DNA from: Rothia sp. (in: high G+C Gram-positive bacteria)
GTDB taxonomy: Bacteria > Actinomycetota > Actinomycetes > Actinomycetales > Micrococcaceae
Reading direction: 5' to 3'
DNA: 64,000 bases
NCBI GenBank assembly: GCA_030524105.1
Contig: JAUNHE010000001.1
Span: forward strand, 248,001-312,000
Part shown: in pieces, positions 44,563 to 52,913 of the stretch
Numbering within the stretch: position 1 is the first letter of the stretch
Layout of the letters: every line of letters begins with the position of its first letter
The notes under the pieces: model-generated
The model's input: only the letters and a program-made list of their open reading frames with translations
Told to the model about the DNA's origin: nothing
Databases searched by the model: none
Position numbers and translations under genes: made by a program

Positions 44563-45459
44563 ATGGCTAAGGGAACGAGTCGCAAGAATAATCCAGAAGC
44601 AAATATGGCGCTTAAGGAGCACTTGCGTGAGTTTAAAAATCGTGTCATAAAGTCCGCGGTTGCAACCGTTATTGGCGCTATCGGTGGGTTCTTTCTTTAT
44701 ATGCCATTTATTAATGCTATTAAAGAGCCCCTGGTACGCCTGAACAGTATCGAGGGCCGAGAAGCTATGATGAACTTCTCCAATGTGCAGTCACCTTTTA
44801 GCATTCTTGTGATGGTCTCTCTTTACATTGGGCTGGTTCTTGCGGCTCCGGTCTGGCTTTATCAGCTATGGGCTTTCATTACTCCTGCCCTCTACAAGAG
44901 GGAGCGCAGGTACGCACTGGGGTTTATCTTTAGTGCTATTCCAATGTTTGTCATTGGTCTTATTACAGCTTGGATATGTTTACCCACAGCAGTTCTTGCG
45001 CTGACATCCTTTAACCCAGAACAAACTTCAAACTTAATCTCCGCTGAAGTCTATATACCTTTTGTGGTTAAGTTTCTTGTTTCCTTTGCATTTTCCTTTG
45101 TCATACCGGTTATTCTGGTGGGCTTAAACTTCATGGGTATCCTGCCTGGCCGAACTGTTCTTAAGTCCTGGCGTTGGGTTGTCGTGTTTGTAGCAACCAT
45201 TGCTGCTATGACGGCACCGGGTACTGACGTCATGACAATGTTTTACCTGGCTGCGCCGCTGCTGTTTTTCTTTTTTGTGGCTATCGCTATTTGCCTTCTC
45301 AACGATAAACGTAAGGCAAAGAAGCAGGCCAAGCTTGCAGAAGGACTCAGCGACGAAGAAATTGAGCGCAGTACCTCCAGCCAAGAGCTTGATGCCTTAG
45401 GTCATTTTGAGGATAATTCGGGTACGAGATCTGGAAGGTTCACTCAAGAATCGTCATAG
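44563..45459 (+). CDS. tatC: Twin-arginine translocase subunit TatC
   Basis: TatC recognises the twin-arginine signal and nucleates the translocase. The 298-residue protein has six membrane helices and the family marks: MALKEHLREFKNRVIKS at the N-terminus, YQLWAFITPALYKRERR in the first periplasmic/cytoplasmic loop, and FGHFA-like residues replaced by VKFLVSFAFSFVIPVILVGL. I chose ATG 44563, with GAAGG 5 bases upstream. The Rieske protein QcrA of this window is a likely Tat substrate in actinobacteria. Confidence 0.94.
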   Translation: MAKGTSRKNNPEANMALKEHLREFKNRVIKSAVATVIGAIGGFFLYMPFINAIKEPLVRLNSIEGREAMMNFSNVQSPFSILVMVSLYIGLVLAAPVWLYQLWAFITPALYKRERRYALGFIFSAIPMFVIGLITAWICLPTAVLALTSFNPEQTSNLISAEVYIPFVVKFLVSFAFSFVIPVILVGLNFMGILPGRTVLKSWRWVVVFVATIAAMTAPGTDVMTMFYLAAPLLFFFFVAIAICLLNDKRKAKKQAKLAEGLSDEEIERSTSSQELDALGHFEDNSGTRSGRFTQESS

Positions 45460-45498
45460 GCTTCGACAAGTATCTGTGACTCTACTTAAAATTGTTCT

Positions 45499-48288
45499 AT
45501 GTCTAGTTATGTGCAAAAGGATCGAGCTGCTCAGGAGGTTTTTTCTCGGGAGCAGTCCGATCTTGCTGGCTTTCTTGCAACCCTAGATTTTGATCTTGAT
45601 GATTTTCAGCTTAAGGCCTGCCGGATAGTTGAGCGGGACCGTTCAATTCTGGTTGCTGCCCCCACGGGTGCCGGGAAAACCCTTGTCGGTGAGTATGCGA
45701 TTTTTTTGGCTTTACACCGGGGGAAGAAGGTTTTTTACACCACTCCCATTAAGGCTTTAAGCAACCAAAAATACCACGATTTAGTAGACCGATATGGGCA
45801 AGAGCAGGTAGGTCTGCTGACCGGAGACAGCTCTATCAATCCGGAAGCAGCCATTGTGGTGATGACCACTGAGGTTCTGCGTAACATGCTGTATGCGGAT
45901 TCGCCAGCACTGTTAAATCTTGCTTGGGTCATTATGGATGAGGTCCACTACCTTGCTGATAGGTTTCGCGGTGCTGTCTGGGAAGAAGTTATTATTCATC
46001 TTCCTGAACACATTAATATTGTGGCTTTGTCTGCAACTATTTCAAATGCAGAAGAATTTGGAGCCTGGTTAGACACCGTTCGTGGGCAAACGGACGTTAT
46101 CGTCTCTGAGGTGCGGCCGGTACCCTTGTGGCAGCATATGTTGGTTGGTAAACAGCTCTATGACCTTTTTGCTGACTGCCCGCCCAACCAGGAACCGCCT
46201 ATTAATAAAAGCCTTCTTACCGCAGTGGCTGGGGGAACTAACCGTGCTAGACACAGCCCTTATCGAAGGAAAAGGTCGGGGCGAGAACATGCCCGGCAGA
46301 TTTCTGGAGCTTCTAGGGCACATCCTAAGCAAGGCGCAGGCACTACTGTAGCGCGACCAGCGCTTGTAACACGTTTAGATAGAGCAGCTCTGCTGCCTGC
46401 CATTTATTTTATCTTTTCGCGAGCTGGCTGCGATGCTGCGGTACTGCAGTGCCTTGACGCGAATTTACGCTTAACAACCCCAACTGAGCGATCCCAGATT
46501 CAGGAGTATATTCAGCAGGCTACTTTAGGTTTAGAAGCAAAGGATTTAAGCGTACTGGGGTTTTATGAGTGGCGGGAGGGCCTGCTGCGCGGTATAGCGG
46601 CCCACCATGCTGGCCTGCTTCCCACTTTTAAAGAGATCGTAGAAGAACTTTTTTCTCGAGGTTTAGTAAAAATTGTTTTTGCTACCGAAACCTTGGCTCT
46701 AGGGATTAATATGCCGGCCAGGTCAGTTGTTCTGGAAAAAATGACTAAATTTAATGGTCAGTCTCATGTAGATATTACAGCGGGGGAGTACACCCAACTG
46801 ACCGGACGGGCAGGGCGGCGCGGCATTGACGTTGAAGGCCATGCGGTGGTTGTTTGGCGGCCGGGGCTGGAACCCGAGTATGTTGCTGGCTTAGCAGCAA
46901 AGCGAAGCTACCCGCTGAACTCCTCATTTCGACCAACCTATAATATGAGTGCTAACCTGGTAGCTCAATTTGGGGTTGAGCATACCAAAAAAATTCTTGA
47001 GTCTTCTTTTGCCCAATTTCAGGCGGATAAATCTGTGGTTGGTCTGGCGCAAAGGGTTCGAAAAAATGAGAATGCCCTCAGGGGATATGCCCAGTCTATG
47101 GACTGTCATTTGGGTGATTTTACGGCCTATACTCAACTCACCCGGCGGTTGGCCGAACTAGAGAAAAAGGCCGGTAAACGCCATAGGCGCCTGGAACTTT
47201 CGCAAGCTCTTGCTTCGCTTCAGCAGCTGAGGGCTGGAGACATTATTGATATTCCTGCCGGTAAGTATCGTGGCCTTGCTCTGGTGCTTTCCTCTTCCGA
47301 ACATCAGCAAGAACCGCGGCCAGCAATTCTGACTGCGGCTGCTCAGCTACGCAGGTTAACCCTCCAGGATTTGGAGGGGCCCATTCTGCCTCTCTCCTAT
47401 GTTAAAGTTCCCAAAAAATTTCAGGCCAAAACCCCTAAAGACCGCCGTGACATGGCTGCACGAATGCGGCAGGCGGTTCGTGACCACAGACCAGCTAGAA
47501 GGGGAGCTAGAAACTTTTCTTTGCCGCAGAAGGACTTCTACGGCAAAGAGGAGATAAGCAAAATAAGGAAGAAAATACAGGAGCATCCCTGCCATGCTTG
47601 TGCTGAGCTGGAGGACCACAATCGTTGGGCCGCACGCTGGTGGAAGCTTAAAGGGGAGACCGACGGCTTGCGGCGTCAAATTGATCGCCGCACCAACACT
47701 ATAGCCCAGGTTTTTGAGCGTATTTGCAGTTTGCTAACCTCTTATGGTTATCTTGCCCAGGATTCCGAAGGTAAGGTAGAGCTGACCGCTCGTGGCCAAG
47801 GTCTGCGTAAAATCTATGGGGAGAAAGATTTGCTGCTGTCCTTATGTTTGGAGCAGAACCTACTGGCAGGAGCTGATCCTGCCGCCGCTGCCGCGATTGT
47901 ATCAGCCGTGGTTTATCAACCGAAGCGAGCTGAGGGCCTGCTTGACTTAAATCCGTATCCTCATGCAAGAGTCGAAGCAGCTCTTGCAGTGATTATTAAC
48001 CAGTGGCGCCAGCTTTGTGCTGCTGAATTGGACCTTAAACTCACCGCTACAGCCGCCCCTGATTTAGGTATGGTTTGGCCAATTTATCGCTGGGCACGCG
48101 GTTGTTCCCTAGCACAGGCTTTAGAGGACAGTGAGCTTGCAGCCGGTGATTTTGTCCGTTGGGTTAAGCAGGTTATTGATGCTCTGGAGCAGATTAGCCA
48201 TGCTGCTCACGATCGCGCAGATTTAATAACCCTGTGCCAGGCGGCAACTGGGCTTTTACGTCGCGGTGTTGTTTCAAGTCAAATCTGA
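45499..48288 (+). CDS. DEAD/DEAH-box RNA helicase, Ski2/Mtr4-like (HelY)
   Basis: This large superfamily 2 helicase (929 aa) shows the ordered motifs: APTGAGKT (motif I, about 55-62), TTPIKALSNQKYHD (Ia), MDEVHY (II), LSATISN (III), and then ETLALGINMPARSVV and QLTGRAGRRGID (IV-VI), followed by a winged-helix and a C-terminal helical domain. It resembles eukaryotic Mtr4/Ski2 and mycobacterial HelY. Between motif III and IV lies a basic insert (about 250-300) rich in Arg and Ser. It follows tatC by 39 bases. Its RNA partners are unknown. Confidence 0.92.
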   Translation: MSSYVQKDRAAQEVFSREQSDLAGFLATLDFDLDDFQLKACRIVERDRSILVAAPTGAGKTLVGEYAIFLALHRGKKVFYTTPIKALSNQKYHDLVDRYGQEQVGLLTGDSSINPEAAIVVMTTEVLRNMLYADSPALLNLAWVIMDEVHYLADRFRGAVWEEVIIHLPEHINIVALSATISNAEEFGAWLDTVRGQTDVIVSEVRPVPLWQHMLVGKQLYDLFADCPPNQEPPINKSLLTAVAGGTNRARHSPYRRKRSGREHARQISGASRAHPKQGAGTTVARPALVTRLDRAALLPAIYFIFSRAGCDAAVLQCLDANLRLTTPTERSQIQEYIQQATLGLEAKDLSVLGFYEWREGLLRGIAAHHAGLLPTFKEIVEELFSRGLVKIVFATETLALGINMPARSVVLEKMTKFNGQSHVDITAGEYTQLTGRAGRRGIDVEGHAVVVWRPGLEPEYVAGLAAKRSYPLNSSFRPTYNMSANLVAQFGVEHTKKILESSFAQFQADKSVVGLAQRVRKNENALRGYAQSMDCHLGDFTAYTQLTRRLAELEKKAGKRHRRLELSQALASLQQLRAGDIIDIPAGKYRGLALVLSSSEHQQEPRPAILTAAAQLRRLTLQDLEGPILPLSYVKVPKKFQAKTPKDRRDMAARMRQAVRDHRPARRGARNFSLPQKDFYGKEEISKIRKKIQEHPCHACAELEDHNRWAARWWKLKGETDGLRRQIDRRTNTIAQVFERICSLLTSYGYLAQDSEGKVELTARGQGLRKIYGEKDLLLSLCLEQNLLAGADPAAAAAIVSAVVYQPKRAEGLLDLNPYPHARVEAALAVIINQWRQLCAAELDLKLTATAAPDLGMVWPIYRWARGCSLAQALEDSELAAGDFVRWVKQVIDALEQISHAAHDRADLITLCQAATGLLRRGVVSSQI

Positions 48289-48315
48289 AGTTGAATTAAA
48301 GAGAGAGTGGATAGA

Positions 48316-49389
48316 ATGTCTGGCGCACTCATATTTTTTAATGGTTCGGTCTATAGCCCGGCAGATCCATTTGCTACGGCAGCTTTATGCCAGCAAGACA
48401 AGATCGCCTGGGTCGGTTCTGATGCCGGTGCTAGTTCCCTCCATGATTCCACTAGTCATAGCGTTGATTTGCAGGGTTTGCTTATGACACCTGCCTTTGT
48501 TGCCGGGGGAATTTATATTAACTCTCAATCACAGGGTGAAAGTTTTATTTCTCAACTTAAAGCAGAAGGTTATACTGCTGCCTGTCTTTTTTGCCCTGCG
48601 GATCAGGCGTCAGCCTTAGAATCTCTTTTTGAGGCTAGCGGTATCAGCCCCTATATATATCTCGACGCAAGCAACCTACCTGCTGTGCTGCCTAACTGTG
48701 CTCACGGTGTCTACCTTAATCCTGTGCAGACCGAGGCAGCTCAAGTAGCTGAGGCTCTTGATCGAGCAGTAGGTTTAGGGCTTCGCGTTTCCCTGTATGC
48801 AGGTAGCCCCCAGGCCTTAACGGCAAGCTTGGCTTTGGCTGCCCACTACCGGCAGGAGACAGACTACAGGCAAGGTTTCCGTTTGGAAGCTGTCAGCTAT
48901 CTTTCTGACCATGATCTTGAACAGGCAGTGAGCACGGCTAGTTTAGTGGGTTTTTCTAGGGCAGCTGCTGGCAGCGACACGATTGTACGGGCTAGCAGGG
49001 CCGGGTTAGCCTTCTACCTAGGCTCAGATATTTACTCTGATGAGTCAGCTGCTTGTTTTGGCTGGAAATTAGCACAGTCTTTTGTGCTAGCCGCTCGGGA
49101 CGAATGGCGGGTCTCAGCCCGGTCTGTCTTTAATGCAATGACCAGGGGAGTCTACCGTGCTTTAGGAAGTCAACCGGACTACGGGCAGTTGCTACCCGGA
49201 GCAGTAGCGGATTTTTCGCTCTGGCAAGTTGATCAACTGATGGTACAGGTTCCCGATTCTCGTCTTCTTGCCTGGAGTACGGACCCTAGAGCTCGTATTC
49301 CCTTGCTCCCTGCTCTGGATACGGAGAATCTTCCCAGCCTGTGTGGGCTTTATCGGGCAGGTAGCCCGATAAATGGCCTTGACTCATAA
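48316..49389 (+). CDS. Amidohydrolase-like protein lacking the metal ligands
   Basis: The 357-residue protein reads as a truncated amidohydrolase of the YtcJ-like type: a beta-sandwich start (GALIFFNGSVYSPADPFATA, VDLQGLLMTPAFV), a TIM-barrel-like middle and the closing LLPGAVADFSLWQVDQ. The metal-binding HxH that should follow the strand after PAFV is missing (the sequence continues AGGIYINSQ), and the other ligand histidines are also not evident. It is therefore probably not a hydrolase; a binding role or relict status is possible. I chose the ATG at 48316; a GTG lies at 48307. It sits directly after the helicase gene. Confidence 0.72.
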   Translation: MSGALIFFNGSVYSPADPFATAALCQQDKIAWVGSDAGASSLHDSTSHSVDLQGLLMTPAFVAGGIYINSQSQGESFISQLKAEGYTAACLFCPADQASALESLFEASGISPYIYLDASNLPAVLPNCAHGVYLNPVQTEAAQVAEALDRAVGLGLRVSLYAGSPQALTASLALAAHYRQETDYRQGFRLEAVSYLSDHDLEQAVSTASLVGFSRAAAGSDTIVRASRAGLAFYLGSDIYSDESAACFGWKLAQSFVLAARDEWRVSARSVFNAMTRGVYRALGSQPDYGQLLPGAVADFSLWQVDQLMVQVPDSRLLAWSTDPRARIPLLPALDTENLPSLCGLYRAGSPINGLDS

Positions 49390-49471
49390 GAATTTTCTGA
49401 CAGCTGGTCCCGGGAAAGAGTTAACGCCACCGGGGCGTGAATATATACTGGAGTTTGGTTTATTGTGATGA

Positions 49472-49500
49472 GCCGGAGGCCTCCTTCGGCTTCGGAGGAG
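49472..49500 (+). promoter_or_regulatory. Mutually exclusive hairpins over the ppm1 ribosome-binding site
   Basis: GCCGGAGG (49472-49479) pairs with CCTTCGGC (49483-49490) around a 3-base loop. Alternatively CCTCC (49480-49484) pairs with GGAGG (49494-49498), which is the ribosome-binding site of ppm1 (start 49506). The two structures share bases and cannot coexist, so the region could work as a translational switch. A ligand or trigger is unknown. Confidence 0.4.
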
Positions 49501-49505
49501 TTTTC

Positions 49506-50249
49506 ATGCGTGTTTTGACGGTTATCCCTACCTACAATGAAAAGGAAAATCTGCCCCTGGTAGCGGAACGTCTTCGTGCAGCGGTACCTGAAGCCGATAT
49601 TTTGGTTGTGGACGATAATAGCCCCGACGGTACCGGCCAGATTGCTGATCAGTTAGCGGAAAAAGACCAGCATATTCATGTTTTGCACCGGACAGTTAAG
49701 GACGGTCTGGGAGCCGCCTATCTTGCCGGCTTTGATTGGGGTATTAACCACGACTATGAGGTCTTGGTTGAAATGGACGCCGATGGCTCCCACCAGCCTG
49801 AGCAGCTACCCCTCTTGCTTAAAGCTATCGAGGATGGTGCCGACTTAGCCATTGGGTCTCGGTATGTTCCTGGAGGTAAAACCCAGAACTGGCCTGTGCA
49901 TCGTCAGGTGCTCTCGCGGGGGGCAAATTTTTATACGCGTATGATTCTTGGAACCCGTATTAACGATATTACGGCCGGCTTTCGAGCATATCGGCGTCAG
50001 GCTTTGCAGTCGCTTAACCTTGAAGGAATCGATTCTAAAGGCTACGTCTTCCAAGTTGATCTTGCCTGGCGTTCCGAGCAGGCTCAGCTGAAAATTGTGG
50101 AGGTTCCTATCACCTTTATTGAGCGTGAAGTAGGAGACTCTAAGATGGACGGGAACATTATTTTTGATTCTATGACCAAAGTTACCCGTTGGGGTATCTC
50201 TTCTCGGCTTGGTCAGGCCAAGAAACTTATCCAAAAAGTTCGTAGTTAG
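49506..50249 (+). CDS. ppm1: Polyprenol monophosphomannose synthase (Ppm1/DPM1-like)
   Basis: This GT2 glycosyltransferase moves mannose from GDP-mannose to polyprenyl phosphate for lipomannan or protein mannosylation. The 247-residue domain shows IPTYNEKENLP near the start, VVDDNSPDGTGQIAD (DXD-like), MDADGSHQPEQLP, then GSRYVPGGKTQNWPVHR and ITAGFRAYRRQAL; IPITFIEREVGDSKM closes it. There is no membrane domain: it is the stand-alone catalytic type, without the acyltransferase part of the mycobacterial fusion. GGAGGAG lies 6 bases before the ATG. Confidence 0.93.
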   Translation: MRVLTVIPTYNEKENLPLVAERLRAAVPEADILVVDDNSPDGTGQIADQLAEKDQHIHVLHRTVKDGLGAAYLAGFDWGINHDYEVLVEMDADGSHQPEQLPLLLKAIEDGADLAIGSRYVPGGKTQNWPVHRQVLSRGANFYTRMILGTRINDITAGFRAYRRQALQSLNLEGIDSKGYVFQVDLAWRSEQAQLKIVEVPITFIEREVGDSKMDGNIIFDSMTKVTRWGISSRLGQAKKLIQKVRS

Positions 50250-50252
50250 GTA

Positions 50253-50294
50253 AAAAGTGTGGCCTTAGCTTCTAGAAGCTAAGGCCACACTTTT
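50253..50294. terminator. Bidirectional terminator between ppm1 and rbpA
   Basis: A perfect 42-base palindrome (arms of 21 bases beginning AAAAGTGTGGCC) lies between two convergent genes and has T or A runs on both ends. It starts 4 bases after ppm1 and ends 10 bases before the rbpA stop. Confidence 0.85.
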
Positions 50295-50304
50295 ATAGGT
50301 CCTG

Positions 50305-50643
50305 CTAGAGTGCATGACGCTTTCGATAGTAATCAAGTCGCTGCTGGAGGGCGTCTTCAAGCTCTTCGACACTGCGCCGTTCCATCAGCATATCCCAATG
50401 AGTTCGAGCCGGTTTTTCAGAGAGATCTTCCTGCTCATTGTCACCATTAACTAAAAAGGCTTCCTTACCGGACTTAGCAATCCAGGACTGGGGAATTTCA
50501 GCTTCCTGCGCAAAAGTAACAATGACACGTTCACCATCGTCTGTGCGATATTCAACCCGTTGACGAGGCGCTGGTTCTACACCGGCTTCGGTCTCCATCG
50601 ATTGCGAACCTAGCCGCATGCCACGTAGGCTGCGATCGCTCAT
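50305..50643 (-). CDS. rbpA: RNA polymerase-binding protein RbpA
   Basis: RbpA stabilises open promoter complexes with sigma A in actinobacteria. The 112-residue protein shows MSDRSLRGMRLGSQSMETE, then the core domain (YRTDDGERVIVTFAQEAEIP), and a C-terminal sigma-interaction part with ARTHWDMLMERRSVEELEDA. There are no cysteines, so the zinc site of some relatives is lacking. It is divergent from nothing close; the SPFH gene lies 62 bases upstream on the same strand. Confidence 0.95.
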   Translation of the reverse strand: MSDRSLRGMRLGSQSMETEAGVEPAPRQRVEYRTDDGERVIVTFAQEAEIPQSWIAKSGKEAFLVNGDNEQEDLSEKPARTHWDMLMERRSVEELEDALQQRLDYYRKRHAL

Positions 50644-50705
50644 ACATACCCTCCGGTCAGCATAAATAAATCAAGATTTCTCATTATAAACCACACCAGC
50701 CGGTC

Positions 50706-51785
50706 TTACTTTTCGGAGGCGGGCGAATTATCCGAGTCTAACGGTATTTCAATGCCGGTATCAAGCTTGTCCAGATTGGGGTTAAGATCGTCCGGTGTCA
50801 CTTTAATGATACCGGTATCAAGAATACTTTCATCCTCACTTGAGGTACTGGTTGAATCGCTATCTTCTTGGACGGGGGAGAGCGGAGCATTGGGATCAAA
50901 AGCCTTACCCAGCCCGCGTAGCGCTTCCCCCAATTCTGTAGGAATAAACCACAGTTTATTGGCATCGCCCTCTGCTAGTTTAGGCAGGGTCTGGAGGTAC
51001 TGGTAAGTGAGCAGTTTCTGGGATGGATTTGCTTTATGGATAGCAGTAAAGACCTTGTGGACGGCTTGAGCCTCACCATCGGCACGTAAAATAGCAGATT
51101 TTGCATCACCTTCAGCGGTAAGAATCTGAGACTGCTTTTCACCTTCGGCTCGCAAAATAGCGGCACGGGAGTCACCTTCAGCGGTAAGGATCTGGGCCTG
51201 TTTTTGTCCTTCGGCGGTAAGAATTGCTGCTCGGCGGTCCCGTTCGGCCCGCATTTGCTTTTCCATCGAGTCTTGAATAGAAGTGGGCGGTTGTATTTCT
51301 TTAATATCAACACGCGAGACCCGGATACCCCAGCGACCGGTAGTGTTATCCAGTACTCCACGTAGCTCTGCATTGATTTGATCTCGTGAGGTCAGGGTTT
51401 CTTCTAGGTTAAGACCACCAACAACGTTTCTCAGGGTTGCAGAGGTCAGCTCGTCGACAGCATGAATATAGTTGGTAATTTCGTAGGTTGCGTCCTTGGG
51501 GTCCGTTACCTGAAAGTAGACCACGGTATCTATGCCAACAACCAGGTTATCTTCGGTAATCACTGACTGGGCAGGAAAGGAAACAACCTGCTCTCTTAGG
51601 TCTATGAGGGGTAGTACCCGATCGATAAAGGGAACCGTCAGATGTAGGCCAGGATTGAGCGTGGCGTGGTACTTGCCCAGTCTTTCGACGATTCCGGCAC
51701 GGGCCTGAGGAATAATACGTATCGATTTAAAGAGGATGACTGCTATAAAGATAATTAAGACGAGTAGTACTAATAGACCAGACAT
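50706..51785 (-). CDS. SPFH/Band 7 membrane protein with 11-residue repeats
   Basis: This 359-residue stomatin/QmcA-like protein has one N-terminal membrane helix (about 2-24) and a Band 7 domain (about 25-185: RIIPQARAGIVERLGKYHAT and VYFQVTDPKDATYEITNY). A helical section follows with an 11-residue repeat of the type ILTAEGxxxxA (from RAAILTAEGQKQ through AILRADGEAQ, about 195-245), which is visible also as near-repeats in the DNA at 51060-51240. An acidic tail ends the chain. It is cotranscribed with the NfeD gene, 46 bases upstream, a widely found partnership. Confidence 0.9.
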   Translation of the reverse strand: MSGLLVLLVLIIFIAVILFKSIRIIPQARAGIVERLGKYHATLNPGLHLTVPFIDRVLPLIDLREQVVSFPAQSVITEDNLVVGIDTVVYFQVTDPKDATYEITNYIHAVDELTSATLRNVVGGLNLEETLTSRDQINAELRGVLDNTTGRWGIRVSRVDIKEIQPPTSIQDSMEKQMRAERDRRAAILTAEGQKQAQILTAEGDSRAAILRAEGEKQSQILTAEGDAKSAILRADGEAQAVHKVFTAIHKANPSQKLLTYQYLQTLPKLAEGDANKLWFIPTELGEALRGLGKAFDPNAPLSPVQEDSDSTSTSSEDESILDTGIIKVTPDDLNPNLDKLDTGIEIPLDSDNSPASEK

Positions 51786-51831
51786 AAATAATCCGTTCGG
51801 TTTGTTTCGAGTGAGTGTATATGGATAAAGA

Positions 51832-52293
51832 CTATGGATTTGTTATTAAGGGTTCGACGTAGGCGGTGGCACCATCAATCCGGGCAACGCGCACATCCAG
51901 CCCTGGTGGGATGTCTTTCTGTCCGGCGAGAACCCTGGCTGTCCACGTATCACCGGCTAGTTGGATGAGTCCTGTGCGTTGGGTAACAGCTTCAAGGGAG
52001 ACTGCTTGCTGACCTAAAAGCGCTTGCGTGTTAGTTTCAATCTGTGGAGTGTTTTTATGCAGTCTGCCGATAATTTTAGGGCGGATTAAGAGTAGTAACA
52101 GCAGGCTAGCTAAGGTAAAAGTAAGAACTTGCAGGGTAAACGAGTCTGTGAAAAAGCTACTGGCAGCTGCAGCAAGAGAAGCAAGCGATAACATGAGACA
52201 AAAAAAATCCAGCAGGACCACTTCAATCAATGCCAGTAGCAAAAAAGCTACAAACCACAGGGCAAAGAGATTATCTGCAAACCAGCTAAACAT
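51832..52293 (-). CDS. NfeD-like membrane protein
   Basis: This 153-residue NfeD family protein has about three to four membrane segments and a C-terminal OB-fold part (residues about 90-150: ALLGQQAVSLEAVTQRTGLI, VRVARIDGATAYVEPL). NfeD proteins pair with SPFH proteins such as the next gene downstream and are thought to act at membrane microdomains. It starts the minus-strand SPFH/NfeD pair. Confidence 0.87.
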   Translation of the reverse strand: MFSWFADNLFALWFVAFLLLALIEVVLLDFFCLMLSLASLAAAASSFFTDSFTLQVLTFTLASLLLLLLIRPKIIGRLHKNTPQIETNTQALLGQQAVSLEAVTQRTGLIQLAGDTWTARVLAGQKDIPPGLDVRVARIDGATAYVEPLITNP

Positions 52294-52520
52294 CGTGTCT
52301 CCTTCAATCTTTTAATCAATTTTGCCTAAGTTCTTTATAAATTGCCAGTGTTTGACCTTTGTTGCGCTCATAAAAGACTACATAGAACCCTCTGCTAAAT
52401 AGCCGATAATCTACATTATGTAAAGTTAATTGAAACCTGCCCCCCCGTTCACCGTGGTTAGTTAGCCATGAGGTATCTTGGTGAAGACCCCTCGTGAATT
52501 AGGTAAGGCAGGGATCTTGC

Positions 52521-52913
52521 ATGTTAAAAACCGGTCGCCCCAGGGCTAGCCTGGCTTTTGTTCTTGATATCTTGTGTGTGTTTCTCTTTGTTTTCTTAGG
52601 TAGAAACGCTCACGGTGAGTCTTTGCTGGGCGGTTTTGTAACGGCGATTCCTTTTGTCGCCGCCACCGTGCTGGCCTGGTTGCTACCTGTAGTGCAGCGC
52701 ACACCCTATCAAGTTTGGCCGGCAGGCCTAACGGTATGGCTGGCAGCATCCTTGGGTGGACAGGCCTTACGCCTTGCTTTTGCTGCTGGCTCTGCCCTCA
52801 GCTTTGTCATTGTCACCGTGTGTGTAACCGGGTTTTTACTTCTGGGCTGGCGTCTAGTTGTCTTATTCACGCTAAAGTTCAAGCGCGCCAGATCAAAAAC
52901 TTCCTTAACCTGA
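52521..52913 (+). CDS. DUF3054 family membrane protein
   Basis: This 130-residue protein has four hydrophobic segments and the DUF3054 features: ALVLDILCVFLFVFLGRNAH-like start (FVLDILCVFLFVFLGRNAHG), PFVAATVLAWLL and YQVWPAGLTVWLA. The function is unknown. It overlaps the convergent trpD gene by 9 bases. Confidence 0.88.
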   Translation: MLKTGRPRASLAFVLDILCVFLFVFLGRNAHGESLLGGFVTAIPFVAATVLAWLLPVVQRTPYQVWPAGLTVWLAASLGGQALRLAFAAGSALSFVIVTVCVTGFLLLGWRLVVLFTLKFKRARSKTSLT

